A DNA stretch of 64,000 nt from positions 62,001-126,000 of the forward strand of contig NZ_JANLCJ010000006.1 in NCBI RefSeq assembly GCF_024979295.1. Reading direction: 5' to 3'. The stretch is from Herbiconiux daphne (GTDB lineage: Bacteria > Actinomycetota > Actinomycetes > Actinomycetales > Microbacteriaceae). The position numbers were made by a program, and so were the translations under genes. This document shows, piece after piece, positions 7,360 through 15,474 of this stretch. Position 1 is the stretch's first letter, and each line of letters starts with the position of its first letter. The notes beneath the pieces are model-generated. The model had not been told where the DNA came from. It made no database searches and saw only the letters and a list, made by a program, of their open reading frames with translations.

Positions 7360-7763
7360 GGCTGACCCAATCCCTTGACCGTGTTGATGTCTTTCTTGAT
7401 GCTGGTGATGGCGTCTTCGGGCACGACCGGCAGGCCCTTCTTCACCGACGACAGCCCGATCAGCACCAGGATGACGGCCACCAGCAGCAGGCCGCCGGCC
7501 ACGATGAGGGCAGCGAGCCAGGCGGGCAGGGCGGTGGCGATGCCGAGCACGGCGGCGGCGATCAGGGTGGCCAGGGCGAAGAAGGCCAGCAACGCGGCGA
7601 AGACGAACAGGCCGATGCCGATGCCGAGCTTGGCGAGGCGGGCGGTGAGCTCGCGCTTGAGGTTCTCGATCTCGTCTTTGAGCAGCTGGATGATCAGCGT
7701 CGGCAGCTCGGCGAAGAGCGAGACGAGCGAACGACGCGCTCGTTTGTCGCGTTCTTCAGTCAC
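7356..7763 (-). CDS. Putative holin-X family membrane protein (Actinobacteria holin-like)
   Basis: 135 aa. An N-terminal amphipathic segment (SLVSLFAELPTLIIQLLKDEIENLKRELTARLAKLG) is followed by two strong membrane helices (GIGLFVFAALLAFFALATLIAAAVLGIATAL, WLAALIVAGGLLLVAVILVLIGLSSV) and a charged tail. This matches the phage-holin-3-6 (holin superfamily III-like) proteins that are chromosomal in actinobacteria; despite the name, no prophage is present. It overlaps both neighbours by 4 bases, giving a tightly coupled trio. Confidence 0.8.
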   Translation of the reverse strand: MTEERDKRARRSLVSLFAELPTLIIQLLKDEIENLKRELTARLAKLGIGIGLFVFAALLAFFALATLIAAAVLGIATALPAWLAALIVAGGLLLVAVILVLIGLSSVKKGLPVVPEDAITSIKKDINTVKGLGQP

Positions 7764-8194
7764 TTGTCGCTCTCTTCCTTGTTCTCATCTGCGGGCTCGG
7801 CCGCGGCTTCGGGCTCAGCGGGCTTCGGCGTCGCGGGCTTGGCCGTGGCGGGAGTCGCCGGCTTCGTGGCGGCGGCCGCGACGGGCTTGGTCACCGGCTT
7901 GGCTCGCGTCGACCCGGCCTTGCTCGCGGCCGTCGACTGCTGCGGCCCGGTGAGCGGGTCGCGCCCGATCAGCGCCGCGAGCGCGTTGCGCGCCTTCTGC
8001 GAAAGATCTGCCTTCACGGTGTCGACCCTGGCTCCGGCGAACTCCTGCACGGTGTGCACGCCCGACTGCACGGTGGGCGTGTTCCACACCTTCGCCGCGC
8101 CCGCCTTGATCTGTTCGTACCGCTCGCGTCCGGCCCGCGTTCCGAGCACGTACCCGGTTGCCAGCCCGACGACGAAGATGATCTTTCCGCGCAT
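7760..8194 (-). CDS. YtxH-like membrane-anchored protein with Ala/Pro/Thr-rich tail
   Basis: 144 aa from ATG 8194. The N-terminal helix MRGKIIFVVGLATGYVLGTRAGRERYEQIKAGAAKVW is typical of YtxH/gas-vesicle-like small proteins: one membrane segment, then the GTRAGRERYEQI motif. The rest is a low-complexity tail with repeated KPATP/KPA units and an acidic end (EPADENKEESDK). Upstream reading in the same frame to 8548 is antisense to hemY and rejected. The function is unknown. It heads the small-protein trio inserted between hemY and hemQ. Confidence 0.75.
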   Translation of the reverse strand: MRGKIIFVVGLATGYVLGTRAGRERYEQIKAGAAKVWNTPTVQSGVHTVQEFAGARVDTVKADLSQKARNALAALIGRDPLTGPQQSTAASKAGSTRAKPVTKPVAAAATKPATPATAKPATPKPAEPEAAAEPADENKEESDK

Positions 8195-8276
8195 GTGAAC
8201 TCCGATCGATCGCGAGTGCAGGGTCAGCCACAAGCGTAGTCCCCTGACTCTGAGGCCGCATGGCGCGGCGGACGCG

Positions 8277-9770
8277 TCAGTCCCCGTCGATGCGGCGGTC
8301 GCCCCGCAGTTCGGCCGCGAGCCCCGACGCGGTGGAACGCGCGTGCTCGACGGTGGCCGCGAGCCCCGTTCCCGACACCCACGCGCCCACCACCTCGAGC
8401 CCGGGCACCTCGGCGACAGCGTCGAGCGCCTGCCGCACCCGGGCCTTGTGGCCGACGGTCGCGAAGGCGAGCGAGTCGTCCCACCGGGTGACCGCGAAAC
8501 CGGCCACGTCGGCGTCGGCCAGGGGCACGCCGAGCAGCGCCGAGGCATCCTGCACCGCGGTCTCCCGGTCGACCACCTGCCCGTCGCTCGTGTCGACGGA
8601 GTCGGCGGATGCCGCGTTCCGCCGCCCGTACGACAGGCGCAACACGTGCCGGTGCGCCGGCAGCGAGTCGGCCAGCCACTCCCACTTCGCGCTCGAGTGG
8701 GTGATCGCCTTCGCCGTCACCCCCGGGGTTCCGGGCGCCACGAGCACGCCGGTGCCGCGCGGGCGCGCGTCGAGCCGGGCGTCGTCGATCACCAGGGTGG
8801 CGAGAGTGACCGACGCCGGGTCGGGCCACTCCTCGGGGGCCGCAAGCGCCTGGGCGAGCCCCGCCTCGCCGAGCAGCTCGAGCCCGGGCCGGAAGCCGGT
8901 GGCCACGACGACCGCGCGCGCCTGGAGGGTCTCTGCGGCATCCGGGCCCGTGATGGCGGAGTCGGCGGGCTCGGTGTCGACGGTGAAGCCCGAGGGCTCT
9001 CCCGCGGCATCCGTCGACCGCGCGATGGCGGCCACCCGGGTGCCGGTGCGGAACTGCACCCCGAAGAAGCGGCAGTCGGCCTCGAGCGCCTCGATCAGCC
9101 GGAACATGCCGCCCGCGATGCCCTGCACTTGCGACCCCGCGGGCGCCTGCTCACGCAACGCCATCACGGCGCCCGAGAGCGACCCCTGGGTCGTCATCGC
9201 CTGGGTGAGCCCGGGCGCGACCGTGTGCACGTCGACCACCGACGGGTCGGCCGAGTGCACGCCCGCCACCACCGGCAGCACGAGCCGCTCGAGCACGAGC
9301 CGGCCCATGCGGCGGCGCACGATGTCGCCGAGATCGGTCTCGGGGCGCACTCGCACGATCGGCATCAGACGGTCGAGGTAGGCACGCAGGGCGCCGCGCC
9401 AGCCGATGACCCGGCGCACGTCGTCGGCGAGCGGCACCCCGGGAATGCCCAGGATGCCGGCTGCCGGCAGCGGCGCCGATCCGCCGTTCCAGGCGACCCA
9501 TGCCCCGGCCGGGTTCGGCGTCACGATCGCGTCGGCGAGACCGACGTCGGTCGCGAGGGCGGCCACGGTGCCCTTGCGGGTGGCGAAGCTCTCGGCGCCG
9601 GAGTCGAGGCGCACGCCGGCGACCTCGTGCGTGGCGACGAAGCCGCCGAGGGTGTCGCGCGCCTCGACCACCACCACCGACTGCCCGAGATGGGCCAGCT
9701 GGCGGGCGACGACGAGGCCGGCGACGCCGCCGCCGATCACCACCACGTCGACGGGCTGCGGGTCGGCCAC
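8277..9770 (-). CDS. hemY: Coproporphyrinogen III oxidase (HemY/CgoX type)
   Basis: 497 aa, FAD-dependent, oxygen-using oxidase of the protoporphyrinogen-oxidase superfamily. In HemQ-containing bacteria it oxidises coproporphyrinogen III to coproporphyrin III. The FAD motif VVVIGGGVAGLVVARQL lies at residues 9-25, followed by VEARDTLGGFVATHEVAGVRLDSGAESFATR. The conserved VLPVVAGVHSADPSV and QGIAGGMFRLIEAL blocks and a C-terminal FAD-binding VGAWVSGTGLAATVEHAR are present. It starts 2 bp after hemE ends. The 82 bp to the next gene (8195-8276) contain no obvious terminator. Confidence 0.93.
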   Translation of the reverse strand: MADPQPVDVVVIGGGVAGLVVARQLAHLGQSVVVVEARDTLGGFVATHEVAGVRLDSGAESFATRKGTVAALATDVGLADAIVTPNPAGAWVAWNGGSAPLPAAGILGIPGVPLADDVRRVIGWRGALRAYLDRLMPIVRVRPETDLGDIVRRRMGRLVLERLVLPVVAGVHSADPSVVDVHTVAPGLTQAMTTQGSLSGAVMALREQAPAGSQVQGIAGGMFRLIEALEADCRFFGVQFRTGTRVAAIARSTDAAGEPSGFTVDTEPADSAITGPDAAETLQARAVVVATGFRPGLELLGEAGLAQALAAPEEWPDPASVTLATLVIDDARLDARPRGTGVLVAPGTPGVTAKAITHSSAKWEWLADSLPAHRHVLRLSYGRRNAASADSVDTSDGQVVDRETAVQDASALLGVPLADADVAGFAVTRWDDSLAFATVGHKARVRQALDAVAEVPGLEVVGAWVSGTGLAATVEHARSTASGLAAELRGDRRIDGD

Positions 9771-9772
9771 GG

Positions 9773-10912
9773 TCAGCGGCCTTCGCGGGCGGCGCCGGAT
9801 GTCGGCGCTGGCTCGACAACGGGCGCGGGCGCGTGCTCAGGAGCCTCGGGCGCGTTCCCCTGGGCGTGCACGAGCTCGACGATGCGGGTCAGCACGTCGG
9901 GGTCGGTCTCGGGCGGCACTCCGTGACCGAGGTTGAGCACGTGGGCCGGGGCGCGACGCCCTCGCTCGAGCACGTCGAGCACATGTGCCTCGAGCACCGG
10001 CCATGGCGCGGCGAGCAGTGCGGGGTCGACGTTGCCCTGCAGGGTCACGCCGCCGCCCAGTCGTTCGGAGGCGACATCCAGCGGGATGCGCCAGTCGACG
10101 CCCATCACGTCGACGCCGATGTCGTGCATGGGCTTCAGCACCTCGCCGCTGCCCACGCCGAAGTGCACGGTGGGCACCCCGAGGTCGGTGATGTGGCTGA
10201 TCGCCGCGGCGGAGTGCGGGGCGACGCGCTGCACGTAGTCGGCCTTCGAGAGCGAGCCGACCCAGGAGTCGAAGAGCTGGCCGGCGCTCGCTCCGGCGAG
10301 CACCTGCGCGCGCAGGAACCGCCCGGTGACCTCGGCCGCCCAGCGGAGCAGCGCGGCCCACGAGTCGGGGTCGGCGTGCATGAGGGTGCGGGCGCGCAGG
10401 TGGTCTTTCGACGGACCGCCCTCGACGAGGTAGGCGGCGAGCGTGAAAGGGGCTCCGGCGAAACCGATCAGCGGCGTCGAGCCGAGCTGGGCGACGGTGC
10501 GGGCCACGCCCGCCTCGATGGCCGAGAAGTCGGCGCCCGCCGGCGACGGCAGGTTCGCGACATCCGCCGCCGTTCGAACGGGGCTCGCGAGCACCGGCCC
10601 ACGACCGGGTTCGATGTCGACGTCGACGCCCGCGAGCCGCAGCGGAATGACGATGTCGCTGAAGAAGATGGCCGCATCGACGTGGTGGCGCCGCACGGGC
10701 TGCAGGGTGATCTCGCTCGCGAGCTCGGGGTCGAGGCAGGCGTCGAGCATGCGGGTGCCGACGCGGAGCTCACGGTATTCGGGAAGCGAGCGGCCGGCCT
10801 GCCGCATGAACCACACCGGGGTGACCGGTCCGCGCGTGCCCCGGTAGGTGGTGACGAGGGGAGCGTCGGCCGTGCGGCCGTCGGAGAGCGGATGCGTCGC
10901 GGGCAGAGTCAC
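9773..10912 (-). CDS. hemE: Uroporphyrinogen decarboxylase
   Basis: 379 aa. It decarboxylates uroporphyrinogen III to coproporphyrinogen III. The diagnostic N-terminal segment PVTPVWFMRQAGRSLPEYRELR contains the substrate-binding arginines. IFFSDIVIPLRLAGVDVDI, PLIGFAGAPFTLAAYLVEG and VLNLGHGVPPETDPD are all present. The last 30 residues (PEAPEHAPAPVVEPAPTS) are a Pro/Ala-rich extension. A TAGGAT -10 lies 6 nt before GTG 10912, so this is the first gene of the minus-strand haem operon and is probably translated from a leaderless mRNA. It diverges from the anchored protein at 11055. Confidence 0.94.
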   Translation of the reverse strand: MTLPATHPLSDGRTADAPLVTTYRGTRGPVTPVWFMRQAGRSLPEYRELRVGTRMLDACLDPELASEITLQPVRRHHVDAAIFFSDIVIPLRLAGVDVDIEPGRGPVLASPVRTAADVANLPSPAGADFSAIEAGVARTVAQLGSTPLIGFAGAPFTLAAYLVEGGPSKDHLRARTLMHADPDSWAALLRWAAEVTGRFLRAQVLAGASAGQLFDSWVGSLSKADYVQRVAPHSAAAISHITDLGVPTVHFGVGSGEVLKPMHDIGVDVMGVDWRIPLDVASERLGGGVTLQGNVDPALLAAPWPVLEAHVLDVLERGRRAPAHVLNLGHGVPPETDPDVLTRIVELVHAQGNAPEAPEHAPAPVVEPAPTSGAAREGR

Positions 10913-10918
10913 CGGAAC

Positions 10919-10924
10919 ATCCTA
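10919..10924 (-). promoter_or_regulatory. -10 element, promoter of the haem operon
   Basis: TAGGAT on the minus strand, then 6 nt and GTG 10912 of hemE. The position marks the transcription start of hemE-hemY and probably of the downstream haem genes. No palindromic operator was seen in the 130-bp divergent region (10925-11054). Confidence 0.55.
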
Positions 10925-11054
10925 CGGCGAGGGGCTGGGGCGCCGGCGGGCGCGGGGCTCTGGGGGCGGGGGTCAGGGCACTAGGTCTGCGCGACTCGCG
11001 GCGACGGAGCCGAGCGGAACAGTGGTAGACAAGGGGGCGAACCGGGGGGCCTGC

Positions 11055-12311
11055 ATGACCGACGACCGACGACCTGAGAACGACGAGCCGAACGAGGCGA
11101 CGCGCGACAACGCATCGCAGGGGCTGCCGCCGCTGCCCGAGTCGCTGGGGCAGGCGGGCGCTTCGGTTCCACCGACGCCCGGCCAACCCCTTCACAGCCA
11201 ACCCTTGCTCGGCCAGGCTGCCCCCGGCCAGCCGCTCCCGCCCGGCGCCTACCCGCCCTACTCCGCCGCACCGCCGCCCAAGCGCGGGCTCGGCACCGGA
11301 GCCATCATCGGCATCGTGGCCGGCGGCATCGCCGTGGTCGTGATCGTGGTGCTCGTGATCGTGCTCGTCGTGGTGCGCGCGCTCGTGTCCTCGAGCGGCA
11401 GCGACGCCGGCGATTCGGGCGACGGCACCGGCGGGGCATCGGCCTCGCCCTCCGACGCCGTCACCGACTACCTCACGGCGCTCTCCGAGGGCGACGCCGA
11501 CGCGGCACTCGCGCTGCTGAGTTCCGCGCCGAGCGATGACACCCTGCTCACCGACGAGGTGCTCGCGGCATCCGTGGCCCTCGCCCCGATCAGCGAGATC
11601 GAGGTGCTCGACGAGACCGTCGGCAACGGCTCGGGCGACGTCACCGTGGCCTATCGTCTCGGCGACACCCCCGTGCAGAGCGAGTTCGGCGTGCTCGACT
11701 ACGACGACGACGGCGTCTGGCAGGTCACCGGCGGCACGTCGTATCTGTCGGTGTCGAAGTTCGACGGGCTCGGCTTCACCGTCAACGGGCAGCCCGCCGA
11801 GGGCGACGAGTTCGAGGTGTTCCCGGGCGCCTACCAGCTCGCGACGACCCTGCCGAACTTCGCGCTCTCGGGCGAGACCGTCGTGCTGGCCACCGAGCCG
11901 TTCGGCACCGTCGACCTCCAGGGCATCGATCCGGTGCTGACGGATGCCGCCACGCAGCAGTTCCGCGCGCTCGTGCGTTCGGCCGTCGACGCCTGCATCG
12001 CGTCGACCACGCTCGCCGCCGGCTGCGGGCTCGACCTTCCGGCCACGCTCGACGATGGCACCGTGCTCACCGACGGCACCATCACGCGCTCGCTCACGGC
12101 TGACAGCAGCACCACCATCGACTCGCTCGAACCGACGCTCAGCTACGACAACCCCACGCTCGCCCAGGGCGAGTTCATCGGCGGCATCGACGTGTCGGCG
12201 CAGTGCTCGCAGAACGGCGAGACCGGCACCTGCGACCTGCTCTTCGGGCCGTCGCTCGGCCAGCCGTCGGTCGACATGGCGAGCGAGACCCCGGTGGTGC
12301 TCTGGGATTGA
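11055..12311 (+). CDS. Membrane-anchored extracellular protein (DUF4878/PEGA-like), paralogue of 36158-37270
   Basis: 418 aa. A Pro-rich cytoplasmic N-terminus with [20 protein letters not shown] repeats (residues 38-65) precedes one membrane helix ([24 protein letters not shown]) and an extracytoplasmic region. The first outer part ([25 protein letters not shown]) resembles DUF4878/lumazine-binding-like folds. A beta domain follows ([13 protein letters not shown]...[20 protein letters not shown]), resembling PEGA-type modules. The last part has a cysteine-containing [20 protein letters not shown] helix. The product at 36158-37270 has the same order of elements, so the two are paralogues. The function is unknown; it is likely an envelope protein. 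It precedes hemA by 46 bp on the same strand. Confidence 0.75.
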   Translation: MTDDRRPENDEPNEATRDNASQGLPPLPESLGQAGASVPPTPGQPLHSQPLLGQAAPGQPLPPGAYPPYSAAPPPKRGLGTGAIIGIVAGGIAVVVIVVLVIVLVVVRALVSSSGSDAGDSGDGTGGASASPSDAVTDYLTALSEGDADAALALLSSAPSDDTLLTDEVLAASVALAPISEIEVLDETVGNGSGDVTVAYRLGDTPVQSEFGVLDYDDDGVWQVTGGTSYLSVSKFDGLGFTVNGQPAEGDEFEVFPGAYQLATTLPNFALSGETVVLATEPFGTVDLQGIDPVLTDAATQQFRALVRSAVDACIASTTLAAGCGLDLPATLDDGTVLTDGTITRSLTADSSTTIDSLEPTLSYDNPTLAQGEFIGGIDVSAQCSQNGETGTCDLLFGPSLGQPSVDMASETPVVLWD

Positions 12312-12345
12312 CCGGTGTTCAGTCGGGGCACATGCTCGGCGGGCG

Positions 12346-12351
12346 TACAAT
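12346..12351 (+). promoter_or_regulatory. -10 element, leaderless promoter of hemA
   Basis: TACAAT, 6 nt, then GTG 12358. No ribosome-binding sequence precedes the start, which supports both the GTG choice and a leaderless transcript. Confidence 0.6.
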
Positions 12352-12357
12352 TACCCA

Positions 12358-13704
12358 GTGCTCATCTGCCTGACCGCGAACCACCGGAACGCGAGCTTCG
12401 ATCTTCTCGAGAAGCTGTCGGTGGGCACCGCCGACGTCGCCCGCGACCTGGTGGCGCAGAGCTCGTTCGTGCAGGGCGCGGTCGTTCTGGCCACCTGCAA
12501 CCGCTTCGAGGCCTACCTCGACATCGATGAGCCCGTCACCGCCGGCATCTCGCTCGCGGTCGAAGAGGCGGCCGAGTCGTTCAGCAGCGCGTCGGGAACG
12601 GATGTCGGCGAGCTGCGTGACTCGCTCACCGTGCTGTGCGGCGACAACGTGGCCGACCACCTGTTCGCCGTGTCGTCGGGGCTCGAGTCGGTCGTCGTCG
12701 GTGAAGACGAGATCGCCGGCCAGGTCAAGCGTGCGCTCAGCACCGCCCGGGTCGAAGGCACCACGTCGTCCGACCTCGAGCGGCTCTTCCAGCGCGCCTC
12801 GCACACCTCGCGCGGCGTCAAGACGAAGACCGGTCTCGGTGGCGCCGGCCGCTCACTCGCGCGCCTCGCCCTCGATCTGGCCGAGAGCCGCGTCACCGAT
12901 TGGGCCCAGACCCGGGTGCTCCTGGTCGGCACGGGGCAATACGCGCGCGTCACGCTCGCGAACCTGCGCGACCGCGGAGTCAGCGACATCCGGGTGTTCT
13001 CGCCCTCAGGCCGGGCCGTCGTGTTCGCGGCCAAGCAGGGCCTCGAGCCGGTGGCCGCCGACGGTTTTCTCGACGCCATCGCCACGGCCGACGTCGTGAT
13101 CACCTGCAGCACCGCCGACACGGTCGTGCTCGACGCCGCGCATCTCGAGACCGCCGTCACACTGCCCGGCGCGCTGCCCCGGCGTCTCGTGATCGACCTC
13201 GGGCTGCCCCGCAACGTCGACCCCTCGGTCGCCTCGGTCGCCGGCACCGAACTGCTCGACCTTGAGACCATCAGCCTGCACGCCCCCCTCGACGAATTGA
13301 ACGCCGAGTCGGATGCCCGGGCCCTCGTCGACCAGGCCGCCGCCGAATACCGCGCCGGCAAGGCCGAGGCCGCCGTGACCCCCGCGGTGGTCGCCCTGCG
13401 CTCGCACCTGTTCGACCTGCTCGACGCCGAGATCGACCGCTCGCGGTCGCGCGGCGAGTCGGCCGAGAGCACCGAGCGCGCCCTGCGCCACCTGGTGGGC
13501 GTCATCCTGCACTCCCCCTCGGTGCGTGCCCGCGAGCTCGCCCGCGACGGCCGCGCCGACGAGGTGTTCGCCGCCGTCGAGACGCTGTTCGGGCTGGGAT
13601 CCGCCGCCGCCGAGCGTGCCGCGACCGCCGCTGCCGCAGCCGATGACCAGCACTCGCCCGACGCGGTGTCGCTCGAGCACTACCGACGCTCCGCCGAGGG
13701 CTGA
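12358..13704 (+). CDS. hemA: Glutamyl-tRNA reductase
   Basis: 448 aa, the committed step of C5-pathway tetrapyrrole synthesis: Glu-tRNA(Glu) to glutamate-1-semialdehyde with NADPH. The N-terminus is [20 protein letters not shown]. The catalytic cysteine is in [13 protein letters not shown], followed by [17 protein letters not shown] and the NADPH-binding [18 protein letters not shown]. The C-terminal dimerisation helices end in an Ala/Glu-rich tail. The start is GTG 12358, set by the -10 six bases upstream. It lies on the opposite strand from the rest of the haem genes. The partner hemL is not in this window. Confidence 0.94.
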   Translation: MLICLTANHRNASFDLLEKLSVGTADVARDLVAQSSFVQGAVVLATCNRFEAYLDIDEPVTAGISLAVEEAAESFSSASGTDVGELRDSLTVLCGDNVADHLFAVSSGLESVVVGEDEIAGQVKRALSTARVEGTTSSDLERLFQRASHTSRGVKTKTGLGGAGRSLARLALDLAESRVTDWAQTRVLLVGTGQYARVTLANLRDRGVSDIRVFSPSGRAVVFAAKQGLEPVAADGFLDAIATADVVITCSTADTVVLDAAHLETAVTLPGALPRRLVIDLGLPRNVDPSVASVAGTELLDLETISLHAPLDELNAESDARALVDQAAAEYRAGKAEAAVTPAVVALRSHLFDLLDAEIDRSRSRGESAESTERALRHLVGVILHSPSVRARELARDGRADEVFAAVETLFGLGSAAAERAATAAAAADDQHSPDAVSLEHYRRSAEG

Positions 13705-13769
13705 GGCGAGCGGATGCCGCGGCCGCACGCGCTGACCGCGCCCGACGGTGCCCCTCGAGGTGCCTCCGC

Positions 13770-14198
13770 GTGACCACGAACCGCCTGCCGGGAGAGACGC
13801 TCGCGCCGATCCGGGTGGCCGCGCTGGCGCTCATCCGTGACCGGCGGCTGCTCATGGTGACGGCGCGGGGCCGCGACGTGCACTACATGCCGGGCGGCAA
13901 GATCGACCCCGGTGAGACCGCGGAGCAGGCCGCTGCGCGCGAGGCGTTCGAAGAGGTGAGCGTCACGGTCGACCCGGCGAGCTTGCGCCCGTTGTTCACC
14001 GTCTCGGTGCAGGCCCATGGCGAGCCCGAGGGCCGACTGGTCGAGATGCAGGTGTTCGCCGGCTCCACGGGCGACACCCCCGTGGCCTCGAGCGAGGTCG
14101 ACGCCCTGCACTGGGTCACCTCGGCCGACGAGCACCGCTGTCCGCCCGCCGGCGCCGAGACCCTGCGCCGGCTGGTCGCGCTCGACCTCGTCGACTGA
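13770..14198 (+). CDS. Nudix hydrolase
   Basis: 142 aa. It hydrolyses a nucleoside diphosphate linked to another group; the substrate is not predictable. The Nudix box is GGKIDPGETAEQAAAREAFEEVSV: the REAFEE metal-binding core is intact, but the usual EExG ends as EEVSV, so the closing glycine is replaced. VRVAALALIRDRRLLMVTARG is the first strand pair. GTG 13770 is the start, with a weak GAGG upstream. The final codons GTC-GAC-TGA belong to the first unit of a seven-copy tandem repeat, so the C-terminus itself looks shaped by repeat growth. Confidence 0.85.
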   Translation: MTTNRLPGETLAPIRVAALALIRDRRLLMVTARGRDVHYMPGGKIDPGETAEQAAAREAFEEVSVTVDPASLRPLFTVSVQAHGEPEGRLVEMQVFAGSTGDTPVASSEVDALHWVTSADEHRCPPAGAETLRRLVALDLVD

Positions 14199-14285
14199 GG
14201 CCGGTCGACTGGGCTGGTCGACTGAGGCTGGCCGACTGGGCCTCGTCGACTGAGGCTGGTCGCCTGTGCCGGTCGACTGAGCCTC
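14190..14285 (+). repeat. Tandem array, seven units of 13-14 bp, starting on the Nudix stop codon
   Basis: Units start at 14190, 14204, 14217, 14231, 14245, 14259 and 14272. The consensus is GTCGACTGAGGCTG, alternating GAGG and GGGC forms. Unit 1 contains the last two codons and TGA of the Nudix gene. The array fills the whole gap to the convergent aminotransferase gene (stop 14293). Each unit carries the palindrome GTCGAC or a near match. Confidence 0.85.
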
Positions 14286-14292
14286 GGGCCCC

Positions 14293-15393
14293 TTACGCCC
14301 CGAGTACCGCGCAGACGCGGTCGACGTCGGCCTCGTCGTTCCACAGGTGGAACGCCACCCGCGCCCGCCCGGCGCGCGCCGAGGCCGCGACATCCGCGGT
14401 GGTCAAGGCGGCGATCGCCCGTCCGTCGGCATCGGGCCAGGTCACGATCGCGCTGTGCGCTTCGGGCACGTCGAGCCGACGGCACAGCTCGTCGGCGAGG
14501 CCCACCGTGTGCCGCTGCACGGCCGCGATGTCGGCAGCCGCGAAGAGCTCGAGGGTGGGGGCGGTGCCGATCCAGGCCGGCCAGGCGGGCGACACGTCGA
14601 ACCGGCGGGCGCTGGCGGCGAGCTGCATGCCGGGGCCGTAGCACGACCCCCACACGTCGTCGCCGGCGTACCAGCCAGCGGCGATGGGAGCGAGCCGGGC
14701 GGCGAAATCGGGCCGCACGGTCATGAACGACGCGCCCCGGGGCGAGCACAGCCACTTGTAGGCGTGACAGACGGTGGCGTCGAAGCGCCTCGCGTCGACC
14801 GGCATCCAGCCCGTCGCCTGCGTGGTGTCGCAGAGGGTGGCCGTGCCGCACCGCGCGGCCGCGGCCAGCACCGCATCGGCGTCGGCGATCTCGCCCGTCG
14901 CCGACTGCACGAGCGAGAACGACACCAGAGTCGTCGTCGACCGGATGGCGCCCGCGAGCTCGGCCAGCGGAACGCACCGCACCGAGATGCGGCCGAGCTG
15001 CTGCTGCACCAGGAACGGGTAGACCATCGAGCTGAAGTCGCCCTCAACCGCCAGCACCTCGCTGCCCTCGGGCAACGAGGCCGCGATCATGGCGACCGAC
15101 ACGGATGCCTGCGACCCGACCGCCACCTCGTCGGCCGACACGTGCACCAGCCGCGCGAAGGCGGCCCGCGCGCGCTCGACCGCTGCGCCGTAGACCGCGG
15201 GCTGCCGATGACCCTCTTCCCAGGTGGCGAGGTCGGCCGTGAGAGCCTGCACCGACTCCCGGGGCGGCACGCCGATCAGGCAGGCGGCGAGGTAGCCCGG
15301 GCGCACGGAGAAGTGGGTGCGGAGTTCCGCCACCGAGAGCAGCTCGGGCTCGCTCGCGGCGGGCTCCGCTCCGACGACCGCGCTCAGCACCAT
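14293..15393 (-). CDS. PLP-dependent aminotransferase class V (cysteine desulfurase-like)
   Basis: 366 aa from ATG 15393. Fold-type I, class V enzyme: CDTTQATGWMPVDARRFDATVCHAYKWLCSPRGASF holds the PLP-aspartate region and the Schiff-base lysine (CHAYKWL). VGSQASVSVAMIAASLPEGSEVLAVEGDFSSMVYPFL is the cofactor-phosphate region. The active-site loop cysteine typical of desulfurases is not evident, so an isopenicillin-N-epimerase or kynureninase-like aminotransferase role is as likely. It diverges from a LysR regulator that probably controls it. An in-frame ATG at 15414 is an alternative start. Confidence 0.8.
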   Translation of the reverse strand: MVLSAVVGAEPAASEPELLSVAELRTHFSVRPGYLAACLIGVPPRESVQALTADLATWEEGHRQPAVYGAAVERARAAFARLVHVSADEVAVGSQASVSVAMIAASLPEGSEVLAVEGDFSSMVYPFLVQQQLGRISVRCVPLAELAGAIRSTTTLVSFSLVQSATGEIADADAVLAAAARCGTATLCDTTQATGWMPVDARRFDATVCHAYKWLCSPRGASFMTVRPDFAARLAPIAAGWYAGDDVWGSCYGPGMQLAASARRFDVSPAWPAWIGTAPTLELFAAADIAAVQRHTVGLADELCRRLDVPEAHSAIVTWPDADGRAIAALTTADVAASARAGRARVAFHLWNDEADVDRVCAVLGA

Positions 15394-15449
15394 GCTCCTA
15401 GCGTGACGGAGCACGATTCATTCGACAACGCCCAGCATCGCATGGTCGG

Positions 15450-15468
15450 CATAACCTCGCGTTATGGT
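15450..15468 (+). promoter_or_regulatory. LysR-type operator overlapping the lysR -10
   Basis: CATAAC-CTCGC-GTTATG (15450-15466) is a perfect inverted repeat containing the T-N11-A geometry of LysR-family boxes. Its right arm overlaps the -10 TATGGT (15463-15468), which stands 6 nt before ATG 15475. The site lies in the 81-bp divergent gap between the PLP enzyme and lysR, so it can serve both. Confidence 0.7.
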
Positions 15469-15474
15469 TTGTGC

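Noticed and set aside
7356..7763. Holin-like gene as evidence of a prophage
   Set aside because: The family is chromosomal in actinobacteria, and no phage structural, lysis or integrase gene is nearby.
8195..8548. Extension of the YtxH-like gene into hemY
   Set aside because: The extra residues are Arg/Pro/Ser-rich shadow coding and lie inside hemY; ATG 8194 begins the recognisable YtxH helix.
14190..14285. CRISPR-like array
   Set aside because: Units are 13-14 bp and directly adjacent with no spacers; no cas gene is present.
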